This document shows positions 23,485 to 34,670 of a DNA stretch of 64,000 nucleotides, one piece after another; positions within the stretch are counted from its first letter, which is position 1, and the number at the start of each line of letters is the position of its first letter. The stretch comes from Chloranthus sessilifolius. Taxonomy: Eukaryota > Streptophyta > Magnoliopsida > Chloranthales > Chloranthaceae. The position numbers and the translations under genes were made by a program. Where the stretch lies: positions 147,912,060-147,976,059 of the forward strand of contig CM037586.1 of the NCBI GenBank assembly GCA_021018995.1. The letters are read 5' to 3'. The notes under the pieces were generated by a model, which was given only the letters and a program-made list of their open reading frames with translations, was not told the DNA's origin and made no database searches.

Positions 23485-23758
23485 CACCATTAAAAATGTT
23501 GACTTCCTTGAATCAAATGATGGAGATTGATTTTCTTCCCAATCTTTCGTAAAATATATCTTGAGATCATGGCGCACCTATCAGACGGTCAGATCTCAAA
23601 AGTGACTTCCTTGAATCACTTTTGGGGACGTGTGCCGCATGGAATCAACATATGACCGTCTTCTAGGTGCGTCATGATCTCAAGATCTATTGTGTGAAAG
23701 ATTGGGACAAAAAATGATCTCCATCATCTGATCAAAGCCATTAATGTGGGGACTTCTT
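23485..23758. mobile_element. Long-inverted-repeat element, best-preserved copy
   Basis: The arms CTTGAATCAAATGATGGAGA...CCCAATCTTTC...TATCTTGAGATCATG and the inverted CATGATCTCAAGATCTATTG...GAAAGATTGGGACA...TCCATCATCTGATCAAAG pair over about 100 bp. The centre contains ACCTATCAGACGGTCA against TGACCGTCTTCTAGGT. It is non-coding and is a good reference copy for the family. Confidence 0.65.
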
Positions 23759-24364
23759 CTATTGGTTAGAATGAAATTATAACTAGCCAATACAAATACA
23801 TAACGTAGTGTCGGAGACTGGGACCACTGGCCCACGTCTCCATCTTACAGGAAATCGTATGGTGCCTAGGAATCGAGTATACGCTTCTTGTTTGTATTGG
23901 AGTAACTACTTTATCATATCTCATCAACTTGCACTGGATATACGGTTGGAACTTGGAAGTGCAGTGGCACCGGCTCCAGCCCAACAAATGAGAATTGTCA
24001 GTTCAGCGCCTACGTGGGACCCACGGCCAAAATCCCTGCAAAAGTGCATTGCTTTTGGTTGGTCCTCATATCAACATACAAAAAGCCTCAGGATGTTGAT
24101 AAGGTCATTGGTTTGGTTGGGCCTCCCAACTTCAACGGATTTCAAGGACCTTTAAGCTATGTGACAAGGAACCTTTGATGACTTTCAACGGTTAAGGAGG
24201 CACTTCATAAGTGATGACGCACCCACTTATGATGTCAAGATCTATACTGCAACAGATTGGGTTAAAGGATGATCTCATTGTTTTGATGAAATAGGTCAGA
24301 CGCCTTCTAAATGTAACTATAGGAAAGATTTTTTTTGCAAATACCTACCAACTTATCCTGAAAT
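23759..24364. other. Intergenic DNA, no credible gene
   Basis: A 115-codon plus frame (23808-24155) has no recognisable domain. Around 24220-24290 there is a further arm-like fragment (GATGTCAAGATCTATACTGC, AGATTGGGTTAAAGGATGATC). Confidence 0.4.
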
Positions 24365-24680
24365 TACATATAACGCCGGCTTAAATGTGGCTAAACTATC
24401 TACCAGGCGGTATCCAGTCTTAGCCCCAATTTATGTGGCTCAGATTTATGTAGACCATCTACGACGGTACCCAATCTACAGTTATATCACTATATATAGC
24501 CAGATTATCTAGCAGACAATACCTAATCTTAGCCTAGATTTATGTGGACCATTTGCGCTGCACCCAATCTACATCACTATATATGGTCAGACCATCTACT
24601 AGGCAGCACCTAATCTTAGCCCAAATTTATGTCGACAATCTACTCGGCTATCATAGCCCCTATTTATGTGGTTCCCGCAA
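24365..24680. repeat. Degenerate tandem repeat of about 90 bp, 3-4 units
   Basis: Units contain ATTTATGT(A/G)GACCATCT, GCACCCAATCTACA, CACTATATATAG and CCTAATCTTAGCC. Unit starts are near 24444, 24538 and 24625, giving periods of about 94 and 87 bp. Confidence 0.6.
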
Positions 24681-25011
24681 CTATTTTGCGGTCAGATCTT
24701 GAGCCAAAGACATTTCCTGACTTATGATTGTTCAAGTCTTAACCCACTCATAGATCATGACAGATATTGTGATCAGATCTTGACCGAATCATGGGTCAAT
24801 TTTCTAAATTTAATCAAAACAGAAATCACACAAAAACATCTTAGGCTGTGGACCTACATCTAATTAAAGTAATTAACATTGTGCTTGATTTTGATGATTG
24901 TATAGATCTTCTTCATCGGTTGGTTGAAGAAGATTTCTTTGAAATGACAACTGAATAGATATAAGGGTATTTCAAACATTTCATACAAAACTAAACCATC
25001 CGTTATATTTT

Positions 25012-25200
25012 TATCCTTTTCATTTGAAATGGAAAACAATTCCAGAGTAGAGGACATCTAAGACCCACCTAACACCGACACGGAATTTAAAGACCTTTAA
25101 AGTAAGGTAAAAATTTAAGAATCCACTACCATCTTGAAGATCTATCGGTAACCAACACCAAAGATCCATTCGAAGATACGCCACCACCATTGAAGGCCCT
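25012..25200 (-). mobile_element. LINE-like retroposon tail, minus strand
   Basis: Read on the minus strand it contains GATCTTTGGTGTTGGTTACC, GGTGGGTCTTAGATGTC and CCATTTCAAATGAAAAGG followed by ATAAAAATATA, matching the 3' part of the insertion at 19156-19887 in the same order. It is 5'-truncated and carries no long A tail or obvious duplication. Confidence 0.65.
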
Positions 25201-25379
25201 GCGCCTCTTATTTACGTAAGAAGGCCCTGCGCCTCTTTTTATCACTTGCTAGTCGGCTCCCAAAATTGATAACGCCAGAGCGCCGTAGCACCTCTCAATG
25301 GGCGATATAGGCAGATTGGTGCAGGGTAGCTTAAAGGGGTAATGTCCTTTTTACCCTTAATATATATATGCCCTTAAAA

Positions 25380-26040
25380 TTCTTTAAATTACAACTATGC
25401 CCAAAAGGAAGCAAAGCCCTAATCGATTTTCTTCTCTTAGCTTTGGTTGTGGCTAGAGGGCGATTTAGGGCGATTTTCTTCTGCTGGTTTTACTAAACTC
25501 ATCATAGAATTTGAATCCTCCTTTTGGTTTAACAAGGTGTAAATCGATCTATGAGCAAACAGATGGTGGACTCAGTTAAGGTGGCGCGCCGTGGCTCCGC
25601 TCCAACGCTTCGACTTTTGGCCTGCCGCTCTTGAGAAGAAGGCTCTTCTCGCTCTGCTTTAGAATTCAATGCCCATCGGCTCTTCTCTCCAAGCTTTACC
25701 AACTGCCTCGTCCACGAATCTAACAAGCCAGAATCGAGGTCTTAAGCTAGCAAAGCCAGAATCGATTTTCTTCTCTTAGCTTCGGTCGTGGCTAGAGGGC
25801 GATTTTCTTCTGCTGGATTTTGTGTTTCTTCTCGCAGCGCATTCATCTTTTGATTAAAGGTGCGTGCGATTTAGGGTTTCCGGAGAAGAAGGTGCGTGCG
25901 ATTAAGGCCTCAGTCCTCTCCAAATGCTACGACTCCTTGCCCCTCGACGAAGCCTCTTTTGTCGCTCAATCGATCGAAGAAGAAACCTTCTCCACCACCT
26001 CTCTCTCCTACAACGGCGAAGACGACGAATAGGGCTTTTA
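25380..26040 (+). pseudogene. Unidentified gene-like segment with internal duplication
   Basis: It is less AT-biased than the surroundings and coding-like. A frame from about 25820 to the TAG at 26030 encodes about 70 residues including LPLDEASFVAQSIEEETFS and an acidic tail. A second frame starts at ATG 25551 (SKQMVDSVKVARRGSAPTLR) and meets a TGA after 28 codons. A block of about 45 bp, ATCGATTTTCTTCTCTTAGC with GGCTAGAGGGCGATT, occurs twice (about 25422 and 25752), hinting at partial duplication of a first exon. I do not recognise the protein family. It could be a captured or decayed gene fragment. Confidence 0.35.
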
Positions 26041-26813
26041 AGGTTTGTTCGTGACCCATCATTTCATTTTTCATTTAATTTTTGTAGTTTTTAGCGCCTG
26101 TAGATGTTTTTGTAGACGATGAGCCAGCTTATTTCAAATAAAAATCCGAGCCAATGGTAGTTGAATCAGACGAGGGATGAAGTTTCAGTGATCTTCCTGA
26201 ACTAAAAATGAATTCTTTTGATTCATTTGGTTCTCAGGCTCAGTTACTTATGGGGCATATCCATTGTAATAAACTTAATTCTCCCATCCCAGTTATGTAT
26301 TTTAAAATATTGAAACTTTTAAATGAACCAAAATATTTGGAGGGCTCTTCCACCCTTATAGAATTGTTCCCACTATCTTCAACCAGGGAGAAATATAGAA
26401 TGAGCATGGGTAATAATTTCATATTGATAATCCAAAGGGGTAGCTCATTTAAGTCAGGCTTCCCCAATGGTCACCGGTTCGAGTCCTCTTACGAGCCACT
26501 GAGTATTCATACACATTCTCAGTACACGTGTCTGATGCACAATATAAAAAAAAAAAAAAAAGAATTTGTGGGCAAGAGTATCATTATCATTATTTATTTA
26601 AATTAAAAGTGCCCTACGTGAGTTTTATATGGCCCATAAATGGTGTTTTAGGTGGTCATCTATACCATAATGAAGTCTTAATTGAGCCCATAATTAAAAG
26701 GTCCAAAAATCGGATTTTTAGGGTGATTTAACTCTCCTATTAATTAAGGTTTGTTCGTGACCCATCGTTTCATTTTTCATTTAATTTTTGTAGTTTTTAG
26801 CGCCTGTAGATCG
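26041..26813. repeat. 66-bp direct repeats flanking a segment with a SINE
   Basis: GGTTTGTTCGTGACCCATC followed by TTTCATTTTTCATTTAATTT and GTAGTTTTTAGCGCCTGTAG occurs at 26041-26106 and 26748-26813 with one clear mismatch. They enclose about 640 bp that contains a SINE. It looks like a recent segmental duplication with intervening sequence. Confidence 0.65.
26437..26561 (+). mobile_element. tRNA-derived SINE
   Basis: An A-box-like GGGGTAGCTCATTTAAG (26437-26453) and a perfect B box GGTTCGAGTCC (26476-26486) are spaced as in RNA polymerase III promoters. A short unrelated 3' part and a 16-base A tail (26546-26561) follow. The body does not fold as a functional tRNA (no acceptor pairing), so a SINE is preferred over a tRNA gene. 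No target duplication was confirmed. Confidence 0.7.
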
Positions 26814-27573
26814 GTCAATGTGAAAAAGTTGCTGTTTTGTAACTTACGAGCTGCTGGGAAAAAAATTGACAAAAATCCAAATCCTCTTTATCGAATTCGA
26901 TTATTGAAGTTATTAATTATTTTGATAGAATCTAAGAAAACTGACATCCATTTATCACATATTTCTAGTTATTGACTGTTTTTTCTACAGTGGAATTGAA
27001 TGATTGGAGTTTTTTTTTCATTTTTTATTGAAAATAATTTGTGTAGATCTTTCTCTAGTATATTATTACTTTAATGGTGTACAATGATACCACACCCGCA
27101 TAATATGATGTTAGGACCATCGATGTAAAATCACTTGCTCTGATTTTTTTTTCAGCCCCCTGTTTATATATTATAAAGTTCCTTTTATCAGCAAATATGT
27201 GAAAGCTACATAAACTAACAACATTATATTATAGTCACTACGTTGGGCTAGTGGAGAGGCTACATAAACATCAGTAATTCTGTCATCTTTACTTTCCCTC
27301 TCATCATGCAACACAGGTCTTAACCTTCTATGTTTCAACTGGGTAACCCTCTTTTTTTCTCTATGGCAATACTCATCGTTTTCGGTATAGTTTAGCCTAC
27401 AGCGAAATGAGTAGAAAAATAAGATTACCAAAGCCAATCCAAGTAAGACTAAGGCTGTGTTTGGTTGTAAGTATTCTTAGCTCTTTTAGAGAGTGTGCTG
27501 AATCTAGGTCTATTTAAAAGAGCAATTTAAACCAGCTCTTTAAATGGGCTACTCTTTGCTTCCAAAGAGCAAT
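26814..27573. other. Intergenic DNA, no gene recognised
   Basis: Short frames occur on both strands (26751-26975, 27171-27437) without known domains. One stretch after 26814 (VKKLLFCNLRAAGKKIDKNP) looks coding-like but is isolated. Confidence 0.35.
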
Positions 27574-27604
27574 CCATCGTCATAGCCTTAGGCTATGACG
27601 ATGG
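27574..27604. repeat. Perfect hairpin, 14-bp arms, 3-nt loop
   Basis: CCATCGTCATAGCC and GGCTATGACGATGG flank TTA. It is followed by mixed sequence, not a T run, so it is not a terminator. It may be the core of a small foldback element. Confidence 0.7.
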
Positions 27605-28901
27605 TGAGCCATGATATCATTGCAGACCGAGTCCACAACCCTTTGGCTGTGCAGCCTTTGGACTTTTGAGATATGTGTCCATTTCAATGCTTATTTTGAG
27701 TTGGAGCATATCTAAAGGTCTACTCACTACACAACTAACATGAATCAGCTCACTATCTACAATGAGCACCTCGTTCTAGACAATCTTGAACGTTTTCATC
27801 ACAAATCATAATAGATATTGCTCTAGCTCTTCTTTTGTTGCCTCAGTTGTAAGACTATCATTTGCCAAATAATAATCAATAATCATTTTGGGAGAAATAC
27901 CCCATACACTAAGAAAAGGCCATCTTGCCCCTATTCACAGATATTGGGAAGCAAAAAATGTCATGATCCCCAGGAGCAGCATCATGCTTGACTGTTGACA
28001 TGGCTGTAATAATATGATTTATCGGGAAGTTGATGTCATTTTACATCAAGGTTTACCAATACTCGATGACTCATTGAAACTTTAATCCTTGTTAGAAGCT
28101 ACCGAATTTTGAAACTTTAATCAATCTAGGTCATCCAATCCATTGGTCACATCTTGTATAGACCATAATTCAACTGATTAGATGTTTTGAACCATTTAGT
28201 ATATGATCCTTTTCATGGGCAGTTGCTTCTAACTTTAGATACCATTCATATGGAGACGTCCAATCCAATGATTAGGAGCTTATAGTTGTGCTAATCTTCA
28301 GCCTACAACCCATCTAGAATCGGCCAAGCGGTTGGACTGAATCCCAACTGAAATCGAAACCCAATTTGCTCAGTTTCGATTTTGGGTGGCTGAAACTGAA
28401 AACCTGTTGGGCAAGTTTAGAAAACCCGACCCAAAATCTAGAAAGTTTGGAAATTTATTTTATTGGGTATAATAATAAGAAATTTCCCAATCAATATAAT
28501 AACATGATTATAATAGTAGTAAATAATTTCAACTTTTGCTTGCAATATATTTGAACGAGAGTATATGTATGTGCGTACTCTATTGAGTTTAGAGATGTAA
28601 TATGATTTTTGTTGTGTTTGACGAGCAATGTCTCTACTTTGTGTTTGATATTCTAACACATTTACCTGAAAATTGATTCCGTAGGAAAATTATATTACTG
28701 AATCGAACGTGGCCTATCGGTAAGGCAGATGTCGAAAAAATTGGTATGTTTTATCGACAACATTGTTGGGTCTTGTATTGCTCCTAGCATAGTCAATATA
28801 GTAGAGTTTGTAATTATATATGTTTGAATAAATGTGTTCAGGAATGTGCATGTAATCAAAGTTGACTCCACGAATTTCTTTCCTCTCTATCCACATCTTA
28901 G
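27605..28901. other. Intergenic DNA upstream of the Ulp1-type pseudogene
   Basis: No gene, tRNA or complete element is seen. Confidence 0.4.
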
Positions 28902-29465
28902 AAGCAAGCCATTACGTCAACATCCTTTGGACACCTCGTTGAGATCGCCGATGTACGCATATGCACTAGTCTTATCTATTTGTTGATCGAGAAGTATGAT
29001 TTTGTGAAGCAATGGTTTGTCATAGGCGGTAAGCGCATTCGTTTTCACATCTATGAAATGGTTGTGATTACTGGCCTAGACGTAGTTGATAAACGGAATA
29101 AATTTTATAAGAAAGTTGGAGAGCATGAAGTGAAGTTGTTTTGTGGTAAGTATTTCGGTAAAAAGGAAGAGGTTTCGAGGGTGGAAATTGAGGCCATTTT
29201 GGAGGAGATAAATTCAGAAGAAAACATTGACGACTTTAGAAGAGTCTCCTTGTTGTATTTTCTTGTGTGCTTTTTGATATCAAATAAAAAGCAAACGATC
29301 AACATAAAGTATATGTATATGGTCTTTGACATTGCGAAATTCAATAGTACTGTGTGGGGGAAGATTGTATACGATGAGCTCTTGAAAGGTTTGGAAGACT
29401 GCTCAAAGAAGTTTAAAACATATAAGAAGTACACTCATCTTAACGGTTGTGCATATGCCCTCCAG
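28902..29465 (+). other. Exon encoding the DUF1985 domain
   Basis: 188 codons are open, from the acceptor TTAG (28898-28901) to the donor CAG/GTACTT. It contains the typical DUF1985 signature of a hydrophobic LLIEKYD stretch and RFHIYEMVVITGLD. The 83-bp intron 29466-29548 follows. This is the longest intact exon of the gene. Confidence 0.75.
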
Positions 29466-30179
29466 GTACTTTCACGCTTTATAATTTTAGTAGTTGTTAG
29501 ATATATTAGAAAAGATAATAGATTTCAATACCTCATACTTCTTATCAGGTATGGGCCCTTGAATGTATACCCGTCTTAGCTCCTGCTTCAATAACCATGA
29601 GGTTTCCAAGGTATCAGAGGTACTACTCATATGTTCCGCTACAATGCGAAATGTATGAATTCGCTTTGAAAAGTGCCGAGGTAAGAGAGCCTATAACTGT
29701 GTCGTTGCTTTAGTGGTATATGTTTTATCAAAATTTATGTTTATGATGAAATATAATGGTTTTTCGTAGGTGACGACCGAGATTAAAGTCACACTTCAGG
29801 AATCTAGGATGTCAGTCATTCTTGATGCCTTGAACGCAAGAGTACTAGAAGGCAATAAGGCAGAGTTGGTTCTAAAGCGAGTAGCCAGTGTAGAGAATCA
29901 GATGCGATTGATGAAGAAAAAAATGCATGATTTAAAGGTATTATAAAAGTAAAAATTAGGGGGCTTCATGATTTTCTTTTCATTTTCATTTCAGTATAAC
30001 GTCATAATAATATAAAATATGTTAATACAACACCCGAAGAAGAAAAAGCCTTCGGCATCAGAATCCAAAGTAGAAGGTGTACGTATGAAGTCGCCGGAGA
30101 AAGCCCGAAAGGTAGTACAAAACATTATTCAATTCGTTTATAATCAACAATTAGTGCCCTGGGACAAATATTCACATCA

Positions 30180-30535
30180 TTACCCACTTGCGTACTAAAT
30201 AGGAATCAGGGATCAATACAACACCTCGAAGTGAAAGTGTAAGACAACAAAGGAATGACCAGCCAAATAACGCTCCCATGGTATCACCTCATATTTTTTA
30301 CTCAGATTATCTTTTTTAAAATACTATCCCATTAATGTTATTGACATCATTTTTTACTAAGATTTTCTTTTTTAAAATAGTATCCCATTAATGTTATTGA
30401 CATCATTACGCACTCGCGTACTAAACAGGGATCAGGGATCAATACTACCGCTCCAAGTGACAATGTAAGACAACAGAGGAATGAGCAGCCAAATAATGCT
30501 CCGACGGTATCACCTCATATTTTTAACTCAGATTT
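30180..30535 (+). repeat. Tandem exon duplication in the Ulp1-type gene
   Basis: A unit of acceptor, small exon and donor (GGATCAATAC..., VRQQRN, QPNNAP, then GTATCACCTCATATTTTT) occurs at about 30200-30300 and again at about 30430-30530, about 230 bp apart. Between them a block of about 60 bp, TATCCCATTAATGTTATTGA, is itself doubled. Both copies keep the frame. Confidence 0.7.
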
Positions 30536-31796
30536 ACCTTTTAGAATGCTATCACATGAATTTTTAAGATAAAGATTTTTCTCTATCATAAAATAGGGGT
30601 ATAACATGAGATTTTCATTTGAATCAAGAGAGGAGGATGCGATAGTACCAAAAAATACTGGAGTTGAAAAGGATTTTATTGACATTGAGAGTGATGGGCA
30701 AGAACTGCTACGAGATAATTCTACAAATCCAACCGTACGTCAATCTAGAAATTATAACATAGAGGACATGAAATAGGAGTTGCACAAGTCCTTAGAAGAA
30801 ATAGGGAAAAGAGTGCCGAGAAAGTCATGTTGGTTGAAAATCCCATATCAAGCATATGAAAATCTGAGGAGAACGAAGAATAAGATGAATGCTAAGGAGG
30901 TACGTAAGTTTTTTTTACTGTAATAACAGATCAGTTCAATATCCATGCTTACTCTAACTCTGTATAGCAAGTGGGGTTCGAAAATCACACTGCTAAATGA
31001 GAATTAAGCTTCGAAGAAAATTGTCTCGTCGAAAAGTACTGGCGTGACCCGAATGACAAGTTAGTTTTCGTGTACCTATTTTATTTTACTCCTACTTAGG
31101 CATTAGGAAGTATGTTATGATTTACAAAAATTAGTTAAAATTTTGTACAGTCTCTTCGTTAATCCTCATGGGGTAAACGTGAAGAAGAGTTCATGTCATT
31201 ATAAGGGAGAAGTGATACCCCTCTCAGAGCTTTGAACACTACGTCCCCCGGTTTGGCTATCAGGAGCTGTAAGAAAGTGCCTAATTCATTGTTGTAAATA
31301 ATTGAGACGTTTAAATTAGATATGTTTGTGACATTACTAATTTTTAATGGGTGAATATAGGTTATGGATGCGTATATAGTTTTGTTAAAGAAAAGACAGA
31401 AAAAATACAAGGATCAATTCCAGTCGTGCCATATTTTCCATACGTGGTATCTTGTAAGTCGTATCATCATCCCATACAATCCTTTCATTATGAATGAAAT
31501 TAGGTACTTTACCGTACTTCTTGCCATCAGGTTTTGTTGTGTAATGCACACAAGGAATATGAGAAACTCGTGGCCCGGGATAAGGATGCAACGAAATTGG
31601 ATGGTTCATTGCCAACAACCTTAATATTAAGTCGCAATTTAATAAAAGCCTCTGACCCAAAACATGTTGGATATCCAATTACTATGGTTGATAAGGTAAT
31701 ATTTGTTGAGTTGGGTTCTAAAATTTCCATTTGGAATTGATCATGCGAATAATTGGTTGATTTTGTGTGCAGATATTTATTCCCATACACAGGGAG

Positions 31797-34159
31797 TGTG
31801 ACGACCCGACTTTTCCAATCCCTCAGGTATAGGAAAGGCCAGTTCACCAACCTATCGAATAAACGATAAGCCGGACAAACAGGGCACATATCAGAGTAAA
31901 GCGCAATAAATATCCATAGCTAAAATAAATGCGGAAGCAATTAAAAGTAAAGAACTACCGATGATGGCCGACCATCATCGAAACATGGCTCATTACAGAA
32001 ATCAACGTCGAGTATAAAACTATGATATCCAACTAAAATGGCCCCACAAATTCAAGTCTAACTCTCACCACCAATAAGAAAATCAGTAAGTTCTATACTG
32101 GGAAAAACTCCTCAGGAGGAACCTCAAGCTCTTCCTCAGGCACGTAGTCAGGATCAGTCTCACAGCCCTGAATAGCCACATCAGTACCTGAACCTGTGAC
32201 ATATAGTCGGAGTGAGCTAACCAACAAAGCTCAGTAGAAGAAAGACATCTACGGCATTTTACTTTAACTAACATGGTTTCAAAACAAATATCGGAATATA
32301 GCTTGTCAAACATATAAGCAGATAATAAACTGAATTTAGGTGCGGAAACCATATATAAGATTTATTTCTAAATGTGCGAAAACAGTTTCAAGAACAGATG
32401 CAATGTTTCAGTGTCTTAGTTTCTCTAACTTCTATATGCAAAGCTCAGCAATTCATGACTTAATTCTCAACTTAAAATACCTCCCGAGTAAACTATATCT
32501 CGAGAGCAGGAATATAGCCGATGGGAACCCCTACCTACCATTGTCGTTCATGAACCCTTTTTCATGATGCAACAAGCCCCTACGTAATGAGGGAAACTTA
32601 TGCCAGAAAGTTGTTCAGGAATTTTTGAGGGGTCGTTCAGGTCAATCATAAAATAAATGCAGATACTAATATAAATCAGATGCAAATCTCTTATACATAG
32701 TTAAGGTTCTTGATTTCAGATTTTCAGAGCTTAAGCAGATTCAGGTTTCAGGATTCAGGTAGATTTAGATTTTCAGTCATTCATATCAATTTCAGTTTAC
32801 CGATGTGATTTCAATGACATATGCAAGTTCAAAGATTTTAATTCAAAATATCCATGCGAATTAAAATAAAATACTGTAAAGATGAGATTCTCCTACCTTA
32901 AACTCGGAGTTATGCGAAGTCAAGTAAGGTCCTATTGATGGCCTCTCGCCCTCAATCTACATCACAATATACGTTCATGCATTAAGATTAACTCTAATTA
33001 CTAATAATATAGACCTATTTAAGTGTTTTCTCAAAAACAAGTCAAAACAGGCAAGTTGCACAAATCCTAGAATTTGATGTAACATTCTCATATATTTTTG
33101 ACCATCAAGATGATTGATTCACGAGTTGGTCAAAACATAAAAGTTGTAGAATTTTTCATTAGCTTTCTAACGCAAAAAGAATCGTCTCAATCGGAGTTTG
33201 GGATAAAACGTTATGACTAAAATACTAAGGAAATGTCGGAGTTCGGCGATACCTCGCTCGAGCAATGATAATAGCTCGCTCAAGCGATGATAATAGCTCG
33301 CTCGAGCGAGATCCTTCAGAACTTTCTCACTCGAGCGATGCAAAAGCTCGCTCGCGCGAGGGCAGGGAATGCCTTTTGAGTATTTTAGTGTATCCTCGCT
33401 CGAGCGATGATAATAGCTCGCTCGAGCGAGCTACAACGACGCGATTTTACTCGTTTTCACCCAAATCGAAACCCATACATCCCAAAGCAAAACCCATGGC
33501 TAATCTAATGATTTTAATCAAAAAGTTTAAGATTAGAAATGGGTCACGCGAATGGAGCTTCGGAACGAAACCGACGGGTTTCCTCGACGATTCGCGCGGC
33601 GATCGATCCCACGAGTTCACAGAGACAACTCTAATATGTCCCCAATGATCTCAACCTCTCCCAATAGCCAACTACGAATCCAAGGTTGATTCAAGTTCTT
33701 TCTAAGGTTCAAGTGTTTTCAACAAAGAGGGTTCTAGAGAAGGAGGTTTTCTAAACTGATCTCCTATGATGATTGAAGAAGAGAGAAGATGGAGTTTCAC
33801 ACGGTTGGATAACTATCAAAAGACTACGGTTCTTCACGGCACTCACGTCTCTTCCTCTCTTAACAAAACCTAGTATAATACGGGAATGCAATTCCTTCTT
33901 ATAATAGGATTGTTCACAAAGTTAAGCACACACACACCTCTTATGTATTATACACTTCTAATTTTAAAACTCAAGCCCGGTGTTGAGCGGCCACACCGAG
34001 GTCGGTGCACAACTTTCGCATGAGGGTCCAAATGGGCTCTAAATTAAAATCTGTCCGCACAATCACATCTAGATAAAAATTCAAAACAAATGGTGACGTC
34101 GGTTGCTGAGCCGAATACACACACGGGGTCAGTCTAACTCGGGTTCAAAATACGGTCCA
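31797..34159 (-). mobile_element. Solo LTR-like insertion C (2.36 kb) inside the Ulp1 catalytic exon
   Basis: It starts TGTGACGACCCGAC at the left. The right edge is near GTCCA at 34159, where protease coding sequence resumes. Read on the minus strand, its first part aligns with solo LTR A (TGAACCCGA, then GACTGA, GTGTG, TATTCGGC against TATCCGGC) and its end (GGGTCGTCACA) with the end of A and B, so it is a distant relative of both, on the minus strand. It carries a CTCGAGCG palindrome array at 33252-33430 and a GAGTGAGCTAAC(C)AACAAAGCTCAGTA phrase. The left flank is GGGAG; no matching duplication is clear on the right, so the right boundary is uncertain by some bases or the site was rearranged. 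Confidence 0.65.
33252..33430. repeat. Array of CTCGCTCGAGCGAG-type palindromes
   Basis: About seven copies of CTCGCTCGAGCGA(G) or one-base variants, several joined by ATGATAATAG. Each is self-complementary and centred on TCGA. It lies about 730-910 bp from the minus-strand LTR start, the same relative place as the arrays in solo LTRs A and B. Confidence 0.85.
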
Positions 34160-34670
34160 AATGGGCGCTGTTTATTATCAATGTAAAGGAGAAGAGGGTT
34201 GAGGTCCTCGATTCATTGGATTGTAATCCTTTGTCGAAGTACCAAGAGGAAATTATTGTGTCGGTAAGTTTATTTCTCATAGAACATATTAAACTACTCT
34301 CATGGTTGCGTTAAACATTGCTAACTACGCTTCTTCTTGGAAGATATATAGAAGGAATTTTTCCCACTGCTATTGAGCCATCTGGGAGATGACATGTTGG
34401 ATTTGGGTAATTGGTCATTGTTGGGTCCTGCAGGCATTCCTAGGCAGACCAATGGCTGGGATTGTGGAATGTTCGTCCTAAAATATATAGATTATTCTTC
34501 TCGCGGACTTCCCAATTCCTTCAACCAGGTAAATTTTTTAGAGTTCGTCGCCTTTACTAATTCAAGTTTCTTCCCGAATTGAGCCTTTCATTTTTTGATA
34601 CCAGGAAGACATGATATACTTTAGGGGGCGAATGGCATTTGAGATCATTGTGGGGGCAGCCGAACCATAG

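Larger units (their letters stand above)
28902..34670 (+). pseudogene. DUF1985 / Ulp1-type C48 cysteine protease gene, degenerate and split by an LTR
   Basis: A multi-exon gene with clean GT-AG junctions. Exon 28902-29465 encodes a DUF1985 domain (FGHLVEIADVR, IRFHIYEMVVITGLD). It is followed by 29549-29680 (VWALECIPVLAPA), 29770-29937 (helical, charged), a basic exon near 30046-30110, small exons near 30208-30280 and 30445-30510, then about 30630-30898, 30968 on, about 31150-31271, 31361-31453, 31531-31695, 31773-31796, resuming about 34161-34263, 34352-34528 and 34605-34670 with a final stop. The C-terminal part is a C48 protease: RPPVWLSGA, ALFIINVKEKRVEVLDSL with the acid residue, and QTNGWDCGMFVLKYID with the catalytic Cys (codon 34463-34465). 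The expected catalytic His lies at the LTR insertion point and is lost. In-frame stops occur at 30774, 30998 and 31233. In plants this domain pair is often found in Mutator-like elements. I infer a transposon-associated desumoylase-like pseudogene. Confidence 0.8.

Noticed and set aside
23808..24155. 115-codon frame as a gene
   Set aside because: No known motif, no splice or promoter context, and repeat arms lie on both sides.
26437..26490. tRNA gene
   Set aside because: A and B boxes are present, but there is no acceptor stem pairing and an A tail follows; a SINE explains it better.
29105..29434. 109-codon minus-strand frame
   Set aside because: It is antisense to the DUF1985 exon, which has clear family motifs and splice sites.
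31364..31889. Several minus-strand frames
   Set aside because: They are antisense to Ulp1-type exons whose plus-strand reading is supported by motifs and intron phases.
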